Assembly: GCF_002923755.1 (NCBI RefSeq)
Contig: NZ_PGFZ01000003.1
Location: 251,356-315,355 of the forward strand
Length of the DNA: 64,000 bases
DNA from: Methylovulum psychrotolerans
GTDB lineage: Bacteria > Pseudomonadota > Gammaproteobacteria > Methylococcales > Methylomonadaceae
Reading direction: 5' to 3'
The notes below the pieces were generated by a model. That model was not told the origin of the DNA, did not search any database, and saw nothing but the letters and a program-made list of their open reading frames with translations. The position numbers and the translations under genes are program-made. Shown here in pieces: positions 20,143 through 32,066 of the stretch; within the stretch, counting starts at the first letter, position 1, and each line of letters starts with the position of its first letter.

Positions 20143-21606
20143 CTAAGGCTCCCTGAAGGCCTGTTGCCAGTGTGCGGTGGTACTGGCGGACAAGTCCAGC
20201 AAACCGTTGGGTTGTAGGCCTAAAGCCAGCAACGTGGCGACCAGCACCCCGGCCGCCAGTTGTTCGGCAGGGCGCAGATCCGCCCAGGTTGCACGGTCGG
20301 GCTGGGTGCTGATAAACAGTAGGCTGAGGGTGCGGATAAGGTAAGCGGCGGTGATTAACAGGCTCAGTGCCACGGCCAGCCATAACCAGCCCGCTTGTTG
20401 GTAAAAAGCCGTCAGGGTCTGCACTTCGGCGACAAACCCTAAAGTACCCGGTATGCCCATGGCGGCGAACAGACTGAACGCCATCAGTGCCGACCAGCGT
20501 GGCATAGCCTGCACCAAGTTACCGTAATCTTGGCTATGGCGGTTATGGGTGCGTTGGTACAGTTGCTCGCCTAGCAGCAACAAGGCCGCGACGGTCAGGC
20601 TATGGGCGACCATTTGCAGTAGGGCGCTGTCGGCTCCGGCTTGGTTCAGGCCGCTGATACCCAGCAAGACCATACCCATTTGGCTGATCGAAGCATACGC
20701 GGTCATGGCTTTTAAATGGCTTTGCCGCCAAGCCAGCAAGCTACCGTAGAGCATTCCTATCAAGGCCAATAAAACCAGCAGCGGTTGCAGGATACGCGCG
20801 GCATCGGGCAAGATGGGCAAGACCCTGAGCAAACCATAAGCCGCCATTTTTAACAGCACCCCGGCAATAAGGATGCTGACGGCGACCGGGGCTTGGATAT
20901 AAGCGGACGGCAACCAGCCGTGGGCGGGGAAAATCGGCACTTTGATGCCAAAACCCAGCAAAAACCCCAACAATACCCAGATTTGCTGTTGCACGGGCAT
21001 AGCTTTGGCCGAATGTCCCAAGGCGGTCATCAGCGAACCGTTGGCGGCAAGATGGTATTGGCTGAGCGCCAAGAAACTCAGCAGCAAAAACACCGAGCCG
21101 GTTAAGGTATAGAACACGAAGCTAAGGCTGGCTGTGTGGCGGCGTTTGCCGCCCCAACGGCTGATCAGAAAAAATAGCGGAAATAAAGTGACTTCCCAAA
21201 AGATATAAAACAGCACCCAGTCTTGGGCAAGCAAGACCCCCAACATGCCAAACTCTAACAGCAACAGGCACAGATGATAGGCTTTGGCTTGGTTGTCTAC
21301 GCTTGCGGAGGCCAACAAGGCCACTGACGTCAGCAGGGTGCAGAGCACCAACAAGGGCATGGATAAGCCGTCTACGCCTAGGGAATAAGCGCTGCCTGAT
21401 GTTGGGTTGACGGCGACATATTCGGTCAACTGTAAAGCGGCGTTATGGGGGTCGTAATGGCCCAACAGCCACAGGCTGAGCAGCAAGGTCACGGCGGCGA
21501 CCCCTTGGGCTGCGGTACGCACCCAATGCGGCTTATCGCCAGGCAAGCCCGCCAGTAAAAGACTGCCCAGTGCCGGAGTCCAGAGCAGTAGACTGAGTAT
21601 CCCCAT
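20143..21606 (-). CDS. NuoM-like proton-translocating membrane subunit
   Basis: A 487-aa polytopic protein (about 14 membrane helices) of the complex I/Mrp antiporter subunit family, closest in look to NuoM/ND4. The key charged residues are kept: Glu138 in FWEVTLFPLFF and Lys222 in GFGIKVPIFPAHGWLPSAY, with HSQMG-like AYASISQMGMVLLGI further on. It stands outside any nuo operon and is directly coupled to a DabA-like gene (5-nt gap), so it likely works as the ion-channel half of a two-part system, as DabB does, rather than in respiratory complex I. DabB proteins are usually NuoL-like, so a NuoM-like partner is a variant. Confidence 0.82.
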   Translation of the reverse strand: MGILSLLLWTPALGSLLLAGLPGDKPHWVRTAAQGVAAVTLLLSLWLLGHYDPHNAALQLTEYVAVNPTSGSAYSLGVDGLSMPLLVLCTLLTSVALLASASVDNQAKAYHLCLLLLEFGMLGVLLAQDWVLFYIFWEVTLFPLFFLISRWGGKRRHTASLSFVFYTLTGSVFLLLSFLALSQYHLAANGSLMTALGHSAKAMPVQQQIWVLLGFLLGFGIKVPIFPAHGWLPSAYIQAPVAVSILIAGVLLKMAAYGLLRVLPILPDAARILQPLLVLLALIGMLYGSLLAWRQSHLKAMTAYASISQMGMVLLGISGLNQAGADSALLQMVAHSLTVAALLLLGEQLYQRTHNRHSQDYGNLVQAMPRWSALMAFSLFAAMGIPGTLGFVAEVQTLTAFYQQAGWLWLAVALSLLITAAYLIRTLSLLFISTQPDRATWADLRPAEQLAAGVLVATLLALGLQPNGLLDLSASTTAHWQQAFREP

Positions 21607-21931
21607 GATATTAGGCCTTTCAATCTGATGCGATCAGGTAGTTTGTTTAGATAAAGGCGATGCCCTATTCGGTCGGCAGATTGTCCGGGCCATCGGCAAA
21701 GGCCTGTGCGCTCAGTTTATAAGGGTGGTATGGTTGTTGTGCTACATCCCACCTGTCCCGAAAGCCATAGCCTAAAGCGTCCCGTCATGGCATTTACGGC
21801 GCATCACCCGCCGATTTTTGCTGAACGCTACGTCTGTCGTGGGTGGGGAGGCGAGTTGCAATAAACTACGGCTTTCAGTATAGTTTTGCTCTATAATTAA
21901 TGCTATATTTACTTATAGCGATTTATTCGGG
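21607..21931. other. Intergenic region without recognisable features
   Basis: A 325-bp gap between the NuoM-like gene (reading away) and the end of the sulfotransferase gene. It is expected to hold the promoter of the NuoM/DabA-like operon. I see no gene, repeat or clear promoter in it. Confidence 0.5.
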
Positions 21932-22714
21932 TTAGGCATGTTTGTTCAACGACAGCTCAATGGCAAAGCGCCGTGTCCATTGGTCATTGCGCTGGTCACT
22001 GATTTTTTTGATAATCGAGCCTTGGACTGGCATATAGACCGTGTTGGGGTTGGCCGCGACGTAGGCGGCAATGCGTTGCAGCACTTTAACCACGTTCTCG
22101 GCAATGTCTTCGTAGCTAATGCACAGCGGGTAAATGCTGTTTTCATAAAAATAGCTTTGCCAACCCTTTTCTTGGACGACGATATGGTCATACCAATATT
22201 TGATGGTGGCGTAATCATACTCTAAATCGTGCAGCTTCGCCAAAGCCTCTGGGCTATGTTCGGTGTCGGTGTGGAACACCCCGGTCGCCGTGGCTTTATA
22301 TAACGACACGGCCTGCGCGGCCAAATTACGGCGGGTCAGGTAGATATATTTAAACCCCGCCAAATAAACCCGGTCATCCATGTAGCCGGTAAAGTTTTCA
22401 AACTGGAACCAGCTGGTTTTTAAGCCGGACACACCATTATCCGTTTGGCGGTTGCGCAGGATGTGACGGAGATATTCGTCAGGCGTACGCCCCGGCGCAT
22501 CCTTAATGTGCTTGGCCAAACCATCTTGGTTAAGCAATTCGTTAGGTTGGCCAAATCGGCTGATACTGCTCATTAAGTCACAGAGGTAAGTGCTGCCTGA
22601 GCGTGGGGTCATGGCGATAACATAGCGGCTGGCCGGATCCGCTTGCGCTTGCAGGGCGTTTAAGCGTTTTATGTCAATAGTGGGGTTATAAAAAATTTCC
22701 GCAATTTTGTTCAT
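21932..22714 (-). CDS. Stf0-type sulfotransferase
   Basis: A 260-aa protein with the PAPS-binding loop TPRSGSTYLCDLM at residues 36-48, FGQPNELLN, GLKTSWFQFE and IYLTRRNLAAQAVSLYKA with the 3'-phosphate-binding Arg/Ser. This is the set of the Stf0 trehalose-sulfotransferase-like family. It would transfer sulfate from PAPS to a sugar or lipid; the acceptor is unknown. The start is placed at the ATG at 22714, which has AAAAGGTCATA in front and begins MNKIAEIFYNP; the open frame extends 105 bases further upstream without a good ribosome site. It is a single gene with no glycosyltransferase neighbour. Confidence 0.8.
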   Translation of the reverse strand: MNKIAEIFYNPTIDIKRLNALQAQADPASRYVIAMTPRSGSTYLCDLMSSISRFGQPNELLNQDGLAKHIKDAPGRTPDEYLRHILRNRQTDNGVSGLKTSWFQFENFTGYMDDRVYLAGFKYIYLTRRNLAAQAVSLYKATATGVFHTDTEHSPEALAKLHDLEYDYATIKYWYDHIVVQEKGWQSYFYENSIYPLCISYEDIAENVVKVLQRIAAYVAANPNTVYMPVQGSIIKKISDQRNDQWTRRFAIELSLNKHA

Positions 22715-23026
22715 TATGACCTTTTTTATAATTGTAAATGCGTCAGTGGGTGGGGGCTGTCGGCGCCGGAATTTGCTTGTCGTCAGCAAATAGCTTGGCG
22801 GTTGACAGTCTCCGGTCATCCGTCAATATAAGCAGCGGTAAAAATTCACATATTCTAACGTATAAAGCCACAATTATTAATCGTATATGACAAAAATATG
22901 AAAAAATCCATAATTTTTTAACGATTAGCCACTCAGGTGGTCGCTAAAGGCACGGGAGATGCGGTCATAACCCTTGCTGTGCCCTTAGGCCCCTGCCCAA
23001 CGTGCGCCTGTTCCCGGCACTAAGGC
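22715..23026. other. Intergenic region, A/T-rich, no gene seen
   Basis: A 312-bp gap upstream of the sulfotransferase gene and downstream of guaB. The part 22850-22925 is clearly A/T-rich and may hold the sulfotransferase promoter. No repeat or RNA gene was recognised. Confidence 0.45.
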
Positions 23027-24845
<1,819 letters not shown>

Positions 24846-25325
24846 ATGAAGACTTTAACCTTACCAAAAACCGTGTTTGCCGCCCTGTTGTGCGGCGTAG
24901 TGGCCTTAACCGTCACCGCCTGTTCCGACGACAAACCGGAAAAACCGACCGCCAGTGCCAGTGCCGCCGCACCTGCCAAACCGACCCATAACCCTAATCC
25001 GTTCGACCATTCCGGTGACATTAAAGTGACCGACAGCGAAAAACAAAAATTTGAACAAGAATTTGCTGCCCAATGCGTCGCGCGGGAAGTGCATAACTCA
25101 GGTAACCCTGAAGACAAAGCCCGTTTTGACAAACCATGCACTTGTATCGCGACTTTTTTAATGAAAGACCTGACTTATCAAGAGGCCGAAAAGTTCTTGA
25201 CCGAGCATGAAAACCCCCAGTCGCTGCGTATCAAATACGAAAACGCCGCCTACCATTGCTTGCAAGAAAAAACGCCGCCCAAAGAGCCGGACTTTTCCCG
25301 CCCAGCCCCCGCTGCCGTACAGTAA
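24846..25325 (+). CDS. Small lipoprotein of unknown function
   Basis: A 159-aa protein with a signal peptide and lipobox LTVTAC (Cys26), so it should be lipid-anchored after processing. A low-complexity Ser/Ala/Pro linker (about 33-50) follows, then a conserved-looking domain with QCVAREV, PCTCIA and YHCLQEK; the four cysteines could form disulfides or bind a ligand. The start is the ATG at 24846; an in-frame TTG 12 bases upstream is less likely. It precedes trpD by 10 nt, so it may share its transcript, but no functional tie is apparent. I do not recognise the family. Confidence 0.75.
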   Translation: MKTLTLPKTVFAALLCGVVALTVTACSDDKPEKPTASASAAAPAKPTHNPNPFDHSGDIKVTDSEKQKFEQEFAAQCVAREVHNSGNPEDKARFDKPCTCIATFLMKDLTYQEAEKFLTEHENPQSLRIKYENAAYHCLQEKTPPKEPDFSRPAPAAVQ

Positions 25326-25335
25326 TACGGGCAAG

Positions 25336-26352
25336 ATGGATATTAAAGCCGCCCTCCAGACCGTTTTAGAGCGCCAAGACCTCAGCCTTGCGCAAATGCG
25401 CACGGTAATGCGCCTGATTATGTCCGGCCAAGTGACCGATGCCCAACTGGGCGGGTTTTTAATCGCCCTGCGTTGCAAAGGCGAAACGGTTGATGAAATT
25501 ACGGCGGCGGCGCAGGTGATGCGGGAGTTGGCCGAACCGGTCCATATCAGCGGTGCGCATGTCATCGACACCTGCGGCACGGGCGGCGACGGGGCCAACA
25601 CCTTTAACATTTCCACCACTTGCGCGTTTGTCGTTGCGGCGGCGGGCGGGCAGGTCGCCAAACACGGCAACCGTTCGGTGTCCAGCAGTTCCGGCAGTGC
25701 CGACGTGCTGGAAGCGGCGGGCCTTAACCTCAACCTGAACGCCGAACAAGTGGCCTTATGCGTCAACACCTTAGGGGTGGGCTTTCTGTTCGCCCCTAAC
25801 CACCACGGGGCGATGCAGCATACCCGCCAAGTGCGCAGGGATATGGGGGTGCGGACGCTGTTTAATGTCTTGGGGCCGTTGGTTAATCCCGCCGCCGCCC
25901 CCAACCAGCTGATCGGCGTATTTGCAAAAGACTGGCTGGTGCCCTTGGCGGAAGTGCTCAAACAGCTCGGTAGCCAGCATGTGCTGGTTGTCCATGCCGA
26001 CGACGGCCTGGACGAGCTGAGCATCGCCTGCGCTTCCAGTGTCGCCGAACTGAAAAACGGCCAAGTGTCCACCTATACGGTCAGCCCCGAACAGTTTGGC
26101 CTGCAACGCGCCGGTTTAGACAGCTTGGCGGTGGCCGATGCCGCCGCCAGCTTGGTCATGGTCAAGGCGGTGCTGGACGGACAGCTAGGGCCTGCCCGCG
26201 ATATTGTCCTGCTCAACGCCGGGGCGGCTTTATATGCCGCCAACGTCGCCACCGATTTGGGTGCGGGTATCACCTTGGCGCGGCAAGCGATTGATAGCGG
26301 TGCGGCCCGCACAAAAATGGCGGCTTTGGTCGAGTTTAGCCAGCGTTTTTAA
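25336..26352 (+). CDS. trpD: Anthranilate phosphoribosyltransferase
   Basis: A 338-aa enzyme that joins anthranilate and PRPP in tryptophan synthesis. The PRPP-binding [17 protein letters not shown], the anthranilate-site segment [26 protein letters not shown] and [13 protein letters not shown] are intact. The start is the ATG at 25336 (MDIKAALQ), not the longer frame that overlaps the lipoprotein gene. trpC follows after a 287-bp gap, and no trpE or trpG is in the window, so the trp genes are split as in many proteobacteria. Confidence 0.96.
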   Translation: MDIKAALQTVLERQDLSLAQMRTVMRLIMSGQVTDAQLGGFLIALRCKGETVDEITAAAQVMRELAEPVHISGAHVIDTCGTGGDGANTFNISTTCAFVVAAAGGQVAKHGNRSVSSSSGSADVLEAAGLNLNLNAEQVALCVNTLGVGFLFAPNHHGAMQHTRQVRRDMGVRTLFNVLGPLVNPAAAPNQLIGVFAKDWLVPLAEVLKQLGSQHVLVVHADDGLDELSIACASSVAELKNGQVSTYTVSPEQFGLQRAGLDSLAVADAAASLVMVKAVLDGQLGPARDIVLLNAGAALYAANVATDLGAGITLARQAIDSGAARTKMAALVEFSQRF

Positions 26353-26639
26353 GCCTGCCGCCGCCCCACGCCGAAGCGGCCATTACTGCCGCCTATTCGC
26401 GCAAATTCATATAATTGCCTAAATAATCAATTGGTTATATAATTAACAAAGGCCTTTTCGGTCGTATAGGTTTGAGCCTATGCCAATAGCCTTAGGAAAT
26501 AAGCCGGGGTTTAGGATAAACGCGGTGCAGGCTCTGTTTTACCGGGTGGCCTGTGGTCGGTTTGATTTTGCAACCCCACGGCCCGTCCGCCTCCTTTCCA
26601 TTTTTTGCCCCTTACTGATACCCTTAGGATACCCCCAAG

Positions 26640-27440
26640 ATGAGCAACGAACCTGATATTTTACAAAAAATCCTGAGCCAAAAAGTCATCGAAATCGCCA
26701 CGCGCAAGCAAGCCATGACGATTGCCAACTTGGAGGATATGGCGGAATCCGTCGCCAGTCCGCGCGGCTTCGCCCATGCCCTACAGCGGCAAGTGCAGGC
26801 GAAAAAACCCGCCATTATTGCCGAAATTAAAAAAGCCTCGCCCAGCCAAGGGGTCATCCGCGAAAACTTTGAACCGGTCAGCATTGCGCGTGATTATGCG
26901 ATGAGTGGGGCGACCTGTTTGTCGGTGCTGACCGACAAGGCATTTTTCCAAGGTTCCGAAGTGTATCTGCAAATGGTCAGGGAGCGCTGCCCGTTGCCGG
27001 TGCTGCGCAAAGATTTTATGATTGACGTTTATCAAGTCTACGAAGCGCGGGCCTTAGGGGCCGACTGCATTCTGCTGATTGTCGCGGCGCTGACCGACGG
27101 GCAAATGCACGAACTGGAAGATGTCGCCACCCAATTGGGCATGGATGTGTTGGTGGAAGTCCATAACGCTGATGAGCTGACCCGCGCCCTGACCCTAAAG
27201 ACCCGCTTATTGGGCATCAACAACCGCAATTTGCGCACCTTTGAGACGTCCTTGCAAACCACCTTAACATTGCAGGCGGCCATCCCTAGCGACCGCATCA
27301 TCATCACCGAAAGCGGCATCCATAGCCATGACGATGTACAATTGATGCTCGATAACGGCATTTATGGCTTTTTAGTCGGCGAAGCGTTTATGCGTGCCGA
27401 CAGCCCCGGACAAAAAATGCGTGACTTGTTCGCGCTCTAA
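26640..27440 (+). CDS. trpC: Indole-3-glycerol phosphate synthase
   Basis: A 266-aa TIM-barrel enzyme that closes the indole ring of CdRP. Catalytic segments [10 protein letters not shown] (residues ~61-70), [34 protein letters not shown] and SGIHSHDDV are all present. The length is normal for a stand-alone TrpC (no TrpF fusion). The 287-bp gap after trpD holds nothing recognisable, although a promoter for trpC is possible there. An ATG with a weak AAGATG context starts the gene. Confidence 0.96.
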   Translation: MSNEPDILQKILSQKVIEIATRKQAMTIANLEDMAESVASPRGFAHALQRQVQAKKPAIIAEIKKASPSQGVIRENFEPVSIARDYAMSGATCLSVLTDKAFFQGSEVYLQMVRERCPLPVLRKDFMIDVYQVYEARALGADCILLIVAALTDGQMHELEDVATQLGMDVLVEVHNADELTRALTLKTRLLGINNRNLRTFETSLQTTLTLQAAIPSDRIIITESGIHSHDDVQLMLDNGIYGFLVGEAFMRADSPGQKMRDLFAL

Positions 27441-27494
27441 TGGCTTTGTCTGACCAAGCTGTGCTCTTGCATTTAACTGACCGTGGGTGATTTT

Positions 27495-28172
27495 ATGGCT
27501 GAGAAAAAAAATCTGACAATTAAGGTCAAATATCCGACTGCCGCCAAAACCAGTAAGGCCTTATCGCCCAGTGCCGCCGTGATTACCGTCTGGAATGTCC
27601 AACGGATCGGCTTGGCGGCGGCGGCATTGCTGGGGTTTTTGCTGCTGATCGTGTATGCGTTCAGCGATGATGATACGCCACCGCCCGCCGTAGTGGCGGA
27701 CAGCCCTAGCGCCCAAGCTGCACCCGCACAGGCAGTGCCTGCCGCGCCTAAAACGCCCGCCGCACAACCGCCGGTAGTAACGCCTGTGCCCGTCGCGGCA
27801 AACCCGTCGGTGGCCGTTGCGTTGCCGCATGAGCAAGCACGGATACGGCGGGCAGTGCTGGCGGCGCGTATCACCGATAAAGAACCGGCAGACGAAATTG
27901 TCCGGGGCGTGACCGTGCCGCCAGGACAATTGAAAACCGCCTATTACTTCAACGAATTGCGTGGCATGACCGGAAAAATACTCTATCATGAATGGCTCCG
28001 TGATGGGGTTTCGGTCATGAAAGAGCCTTTGCAGGTCGGTGCCGACCGTTGGCGGGTCAGCTCGCATAAAACCTTTGATGATAAGGCCGCTGGGCAATGG
28101 ACGGTAAGGCTTTTGGACGATACCGGCAAGCTGTTGGACGAAAAAACGTTTGCTGTCAGTGTCGGGCAGTAA
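27495..28172 (+). CDS. DUF2914-domain membrane protein
   Basis: A 225-aa protein with a short cytoplasmic head, one membrane helix (about 31-52), a Pro/Ala-rich linker (about 55-105) and a C-terminal domain RRAVLAARITDKEPADEI...GKILYHEWLRDG...GQWTVRLLDD that matches DUF2914 proteins. The C-terminal domain is predicted to be periplasmic. The start is the ATG at 27495 with GGGTGA upstream; an in-frame GTG at 27483 is the alternative. It follows trpC by 54 nt and may be read through from it. Function is unknown. Confidence 0.75.
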   Translation: MAEKKNLTIKVKYPTAAKTSKALSPSAAVITVWNVQRIGLAAAALLGFLLLIVYAFSDDDTPPPAVVADSPSAQAAPAQAVPAAPKTPAAQPPVVTPVPVAANPSVAVALPHEQARIRRAVLAARITDKEPADEIVRGVTVPPGQLKTAYYFNELRGMTGKILYHEWLRDGVSVMKEPLQVGADRWRVSSHKTFDDKAAGQWTVRLLDDTGKLLDEKTFAVSVGQ

Positions 28173-28315
28173 GGAAAAATAACGGCAACTTGAACTCCCC
28201 GCCGCCGCCTTCTGTCTTACGCGTAGTTTCCCGCTGTCGGCACTGTTCAGATTTTATTCATGAAGGCTTTAGTAGACTGAAGCCAATTTTATAACCAACC
28301 CATGCAGGACATTTT

Positions 28316-28711
28316 ATGAACAAACTCTCCATCTGTATCGCCCTTACCGGAGCCGCATTACTGTCTGGTTGCGCGAGCCAGACGGGCTGGGCTCCCACCG
28401 TTGATACCTATAACGACCCTAAAGCTTTCCGTCTTAACCAAGATATGCAAGAATGTCAGCAACTGGCGGCACAGGCTTCCGGCGGCACGGCTAAGGAAGC
28501 GGCGATTGGCGGTGGTGTCGGTGCGGTAGCCGGTGCGGCGGGCGGTGCTATGCTCGGCGCTATTGCCGGTAATGCCGGCACCGGCGCAGCCTTAGGCGCG
28601 GTGGTCGGCGGTCTTGGCGGTGCTGGCCAACAAGGCCTTGAATCCGACAAACGCTATAAAAGCGCCTATAACAACTGCCTCAGTGGCCGCGGCCATCGGG
28701 TCATCCGCTAA
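28316..28711 (+). CDS. Glycine-zipper lipoprotein
   Basis: A 131-aa outer-membrane-type lipoprotein with lipobox LLSGC (Cys19) and a long glycine-zipper segment (about 58-105, repeats of the GGxxGAxxG kind) able to insert in or pack against a membrane. The C-terminal tail has a CLSGRGH motif. Similar SlyB/YmgG-like proteins support envelope integrity. A strong terminator follows 25 nt after the stop, so it ends its transcript. The fold class is clear; the role is inferred. Confidence 0.8.
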   Translation: MNKLSICIALTGAALLSGCASQTGWAPTVDTYNDPKAFRLNQDMQECQQLAAQASGGTAKEAAIGGGVGAVAGAAGGAMLGAIAGNAGTGAALGAVVGGLGGAGQQGLESDKRYKSAYNNCLSGRGHRVIR

Positions 28712-28735
28712 AGCGTTTTGCCAACACCGTATTTT

Positions 28736-28760
28736 AGGGGGGCTGCGTGCCCCCCTTTTT
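28736..28760 (+). terminator. Rho-independent terminator
   Basis: An 8-bp perfect GC-rich stem (28736-28743 with 28749-28756, loop tgcgt) is followed by a T-run. It lies just after the glycine-zipper gene and 33 nt before guaA, so guaA needs its own promoter or a read-through. Confidence 0.9.
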
Positions 28761-28792
28761 ATTGACGAACCTTTCATCTGACGAGTATCACT

Positions 28793-30379
28793 GTGACGCA
28801 AACAGCAACCGACATCCACGCCCATAAAATCCTGATTTTAGATTTCGGCTCCCAATACACCCAACTGATTGCCCGCCGCATCCGCGAAATCGGCGTGTAT
28901 TGCGAAATTTATTCCTGCGAATGCAGTGCGGCGGAAGTGGCAAACTTCGCGCCCAACGGCATCATCCTGTCCGGCGGCCCGGAAACCGTCACCAGCGCCG
29001 ACACGCCCCGCGCCCCGCAAATCGTCTTCGAATTGGGCGTACCCGTATTGGGGATTTGCTACGGTATGCAGACCATGGCGGAACAACTGGGCGGCAAAGT
29101 CGAAAGCTCCAACCACCGCGAATTTGGTTATGCGCAAATCCGGGCGCGGGGCCATTCCAAACTGCTCAACGGCATCGAAGACCATCTGTCACCCGAAGGC
29201 TTCGGCCTGCTTGATGTCTGGATGAGCCACGGTGACCGCGTGAGCGTCCTGCCCGAAGGCTTTAGCCTGATCGCCAGTTCCGAAGGCGCACCGATTGCCG
29301 GTATCGCCAACGAAGCCCAAGGCTTTTACGCCGTGCAATTCCATCCCGAAGTGACCCACACCCACCAGGGCGGGCGTATCCTATCGCGCTTTGTCTTGGA
29401 CATTTGCGGCTGTGAGGCCTTATGGACAGCCGGACATATCATTAATGACAGCATCCAAGCGGTACGCGCCAAAGTCGGTAGCGATGCGGTGATTTTAGGC
29501 CTGTCCGGTGGGGTCGATTCCTCCGTGGTCGCGGCCTTGCTGCATAAAGCCATCGGTACGCAACTGACCTGCGTATTCGTCGATACTGGACTGTTGCGCC
29601 TGCACGAAGGCGACCAAGTGATGGCGATTTTTGCCGAACATTTGGGCGTTAAAGTCATCCGCGTCAATGCCGAATCCCGCTATCTCGCCGCCTTGGCAGG
29701 GGTCAGCGACCCTGAGCAAAAGCGCAAGGTTATCGGCAACCTGTTTGTCGACATCTTCGACGAAGAAGCGGCGAAATTGACCGATGCCCGCTGGCTGGCA
29801 CAAGGCACCATTTATCCCGATGTCATCGAATCTGCCGGGGCGAAAAGCGGCAAAGCGCATTTGATCAAATCCCACCACAATGTCGGCGGCTTGCCGGAAA
29901 ACATGACACTGAAACTGGTCGAGCCGTTGCGCGAGCTGTTTAAGGACGAAGTGCGCAAAATCGGCTTGGAATTGGGTCTGCCCGCCGAAATGGTGTTCCG
30001 CCACCCCTTCCCAGGCCCCGGCCTAGGGGTGCGGATTTTAGGCGAAGTCAAAAAATCCTATGCCGACCTGCTACGCCAAGCCGATGCGATATTTATTGAA
30101 GAGCTGTATCGCCATGACCTGTACCACAAAGTCAGCCAAGCCTTTGCCGTATTCCTGCCCGTCAAATCGGTCGGGGTGATGGGCGACGGGCGGCGTTATG
30201 ATTACGTCATCGCCATCCGCGCCGTCGAAACCATCGACTTTATGACCGCACGGTGGGCGCACTTGCCTTACGAGTTCTTAGACCTGATTTCCCGCCGCAT
30301 CATCAACGAAGTGGCGGGCATTTCCCGCGTCACCTACGACATCTCCGGCAAACCGCCCGCGACCATTGAATGGGAATAA
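28793..30379 (+). CDS. guaA: GMP synthase (glutamine-hydrolysing)
   Basis: A 528-aa two-domain enzyme converting XMP to GMP. The class I glutamine amidotransferase part has the nucleophile Cys89 in LGICYGMQ and the His/Glu pair in QFHPEVTHT; the PP-loop ATP-pyrophosphatase part has [12 protein letters not shown] near 234. The C-terminal dimerisation part (ISRRIINEV...PPATIEWE) is complete. The start is a GTG at 28793, which gives the standard N-terminus just before ILILDFGSQ. tadA follows after 3 nt. Confidence 0.97.
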   Translation: MTQTATDIHAHKILILDFGSQYTQLIARRIREIGVYCEIYSCECSAAEVANFAPNGIILSGGPETVTSADTPRAPQIVFELGVPVLGICYGMQTMAEQLGGKVESSNHREFGYAQIRARGHSKLLNGIEDHLSPEGFGLLDVWMSHGDRVSVLPEGFSLIASSEGAPIAGIANEAQGFYAVQFHPEVTHTHQGGRILSRFVLDICGCEALWTAGHIINDSIQAVRAKVGSDAVILGLSGGVDSSVVAALLHKAIGTQLTCVFVDTGLLRLHEGDQVMAIFAEHLGVKVIRVNAESRYLAALAGVSDPEQKRKVIGNLFVDIFDEEAAKLTDARWLAQGTIYPDVIESAGAKSGKAHLIKSHHNVGGLPENMTLKLVEPLRELFKDEVRKIGLELGLPAEMVFRHPFPGPGLGVRILGEVKKSYADLLRQADAIFIEELYRHDLYHKVSQAFAVFLPVKSVGVMGDGRRYDYVIAIRAVETIDFMTARWAHLPYEFLDLISRRIINEVAGISRVTYDISGKPPATIEWE

Positions 30380-30847
<468 letters not shown>

Positions 30848-30909
30848 GGTGTTGCCGTTTGGCTGAGCTTTTGCAGGGGGGTAGGAGTACGCACCCTAAG
30901 TTATCCCTC

Positions 30910-31096
30910 AGCGCATAAGTGCCTTTCATTCTCGCCAACCCTGCCGGATATCGCTTACCATAAAACAGAATAAACTGCTTGATCCACTGTGCATAAAGCG
31001 CATCCGTACTGATGCTATATACTGGACACGGAGGCGGTCACGCACTTGGCTCAAGAGCGTCGGAGGCTGAATAACCACTGTGGAACGCATCGGCAT
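30910..31096 (-). pseudogene. Integron-integrase (IntI)-like remnant, truncated and frameshifted
   Basis: Read on the minus strand from ATG at 31096, the sequence gives MPMRSTVVIQPPT, then LLSQVRDRLRVQY. After a one-base frameshift (a single T appears lost near 31017) it continues as SISTDALYAQWIKQFILF and YGKRYPAGL before homology stops near 30920. This is the N-terminal SAM-like domain of integron integrases and related tyrosine recombinases (typically LLxQVRDRIRxKHYS, YVxWIKRFILFHGKRHP). The catalytic C-terminal ~75% is absent, so the gene is dead. It faces away from the adjoining TIR cassette, the normal geometry of intI relative to its cassette array. Recognition rests on remembered family consensus. 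Confidence 0.72.
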
Positions 31097-31103
31097 AAAA
31101 AGT

Positions 31104-31132
31104 TTGCTAACAATATAATTGGGTAGTATATT
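31104..31132 (+). promoter_or_regulatory. Putative sigma70 promoter for the TIR gene
   Basis: TTGCTA (31104-31109), a 17-bp spacer and TATATT (31127-31132) give a near-consensus promoter pointing into the TIR gene 122 nt downstream. It lies just beyond the 5' end of the integrase remnant, near where integrons keep a cassette promoter. The region around it is A/T-rich, so chance matches are more likely than usual. Confidence 0.45.
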
Positions 31133-31253
31133 CTTGAAAAAATATAAGTAATGTTATATGCCTTTTTATATGTCATTCAATGTGTGTTTACAGATACACC
31201 ATTAATATTAGACCTTAAATCGAGTATTTCGATTCACAGTAGGAGTTTAAACA

Positions 31254-32054
31254 TTGAGCATTGAGTTCTTAGAAACTGATTTTGACAAAGTAAGCTACCT
31301 TGTTAATTTGCTAACGGCACGAGCGACTGGCATGGCTGCCGATTCAGGAGAATTTGAAGTTCTTAGGCGTGAGCTTCTGAGTAACCCAAAGCTAATGCCG
31401 TATTTACCGCAATGGCTAAAGCAGCATCCTAATCTTGGTTCATTTTGGAGTTTCATTAAGCCCAAGTTTGGTAGTTATGCCGAGCGACGTACATATCTAT
31501 CGGAACAATTTACCCCACTGTTAGATTTTTTAGAGCTTGGGCAGCAAGCAACCCTTCCAAAAAATGAACCAATTCAAAATGAGATTAAGCTATCAAAAGT
31601 TGCAAGAAATAAACGAAAGGTATTTATTGTTCATGGTCGAGATAATGGAGCCAAGCAGGAAGTCAGCCGCTTTATCGAGCAGCTTGAATTAGATGCAATT
31701 ATATTACATGAGCAAGCCAGCTCTGGAATGACAATAATTGAAAAAATCGAACGATATTCAAATGATGCAGATTTTGCACTTGTGCTTTATACGGCTTGCG
31801 ATCAAGGAAGAGGTGTGCATGAATCAAACATCCATCCTAAAAATCGGGCACGCCAAAATGTAGTTTTTGAACATGGATATCTTATGGCGAAACTTGGTAG
31901 GGAAAATGTCTGTTCTTTAGTTAAAGGCGACATTGAAACACCTAATGATATTAGTGGTGTTGTGTATGTTGATTTAGATAGTTATGGTGCGTGGAAAATT
32001 GTAGTGGCAAAAGAATTAATAGCTTGTGGTTACGCAATTGGTAATATTTTCTAA
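31254..32054 (+). CDS. TIR-domain (Cap12/PF10137-type) protein
   Basis: A 266-aa protein. Residues 1-118 are a helical N-terminal region without a recognised domain. From RKVFIVHGRDNGAKQ (121-135) to the end there is a TIR-like nucleotide-binding domain of the type seen in CBASS Cap12 and Pycsar TIR effectors. Glu206 in NVVFEHGYLMAKLG is the likely NAD-cleaving residue. Such domains deplete NAD+ during phage defence. The start is a TTG chosen for its strong AGGAG nine bases upstream; no ATG fits. Base use is clearly more A/T-rich than in neighbouring genes. An integrase remnant lies before it and an attC-like element 12 nt after its stop, so it was probably acquired as a gene cassette. No cyclase gene is adjacent. 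Confidence 0.8.
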   Translation: MSIEFLETDFDKVSYLVNLLTARATGMAADSGEFEVLRRELLSNPKLMPYLPQWLKQHPNLGSFWSFIKPKFGSYAERRTYLSEQFTPLLDFLELGQQATLPKNEPIQNEIKLSKVARNKRKVFIVHGRDNGAKQEVSRFIEQLELDAIILHEQASSGMTIIEKIERYSNDADFALVLYTACDQGRGVHESNIHPKNRARQNVVFEHGYLMAKLGRENVCSLVKGDIETPNDISGVVYVDLDSYGAWKIVVAKELIACGYAIGNIF

Positions 32055-32066
32055 TCAATACCGAAA

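Noticed and set aside
18221-20383. 720-aa form of the DabA-like protein
   Set aside because: The first 82 codons are an alternative frame of the NuoM-like gene; the ATG at 20137, 5 nt after that gene's stop, is the natural start.
28173-28315. Possible regulatory RNA before the glycine-zipper lipoprotein gene
   Set aside because: No stable paired structure or known motif could be seen in the 143-bp gap.
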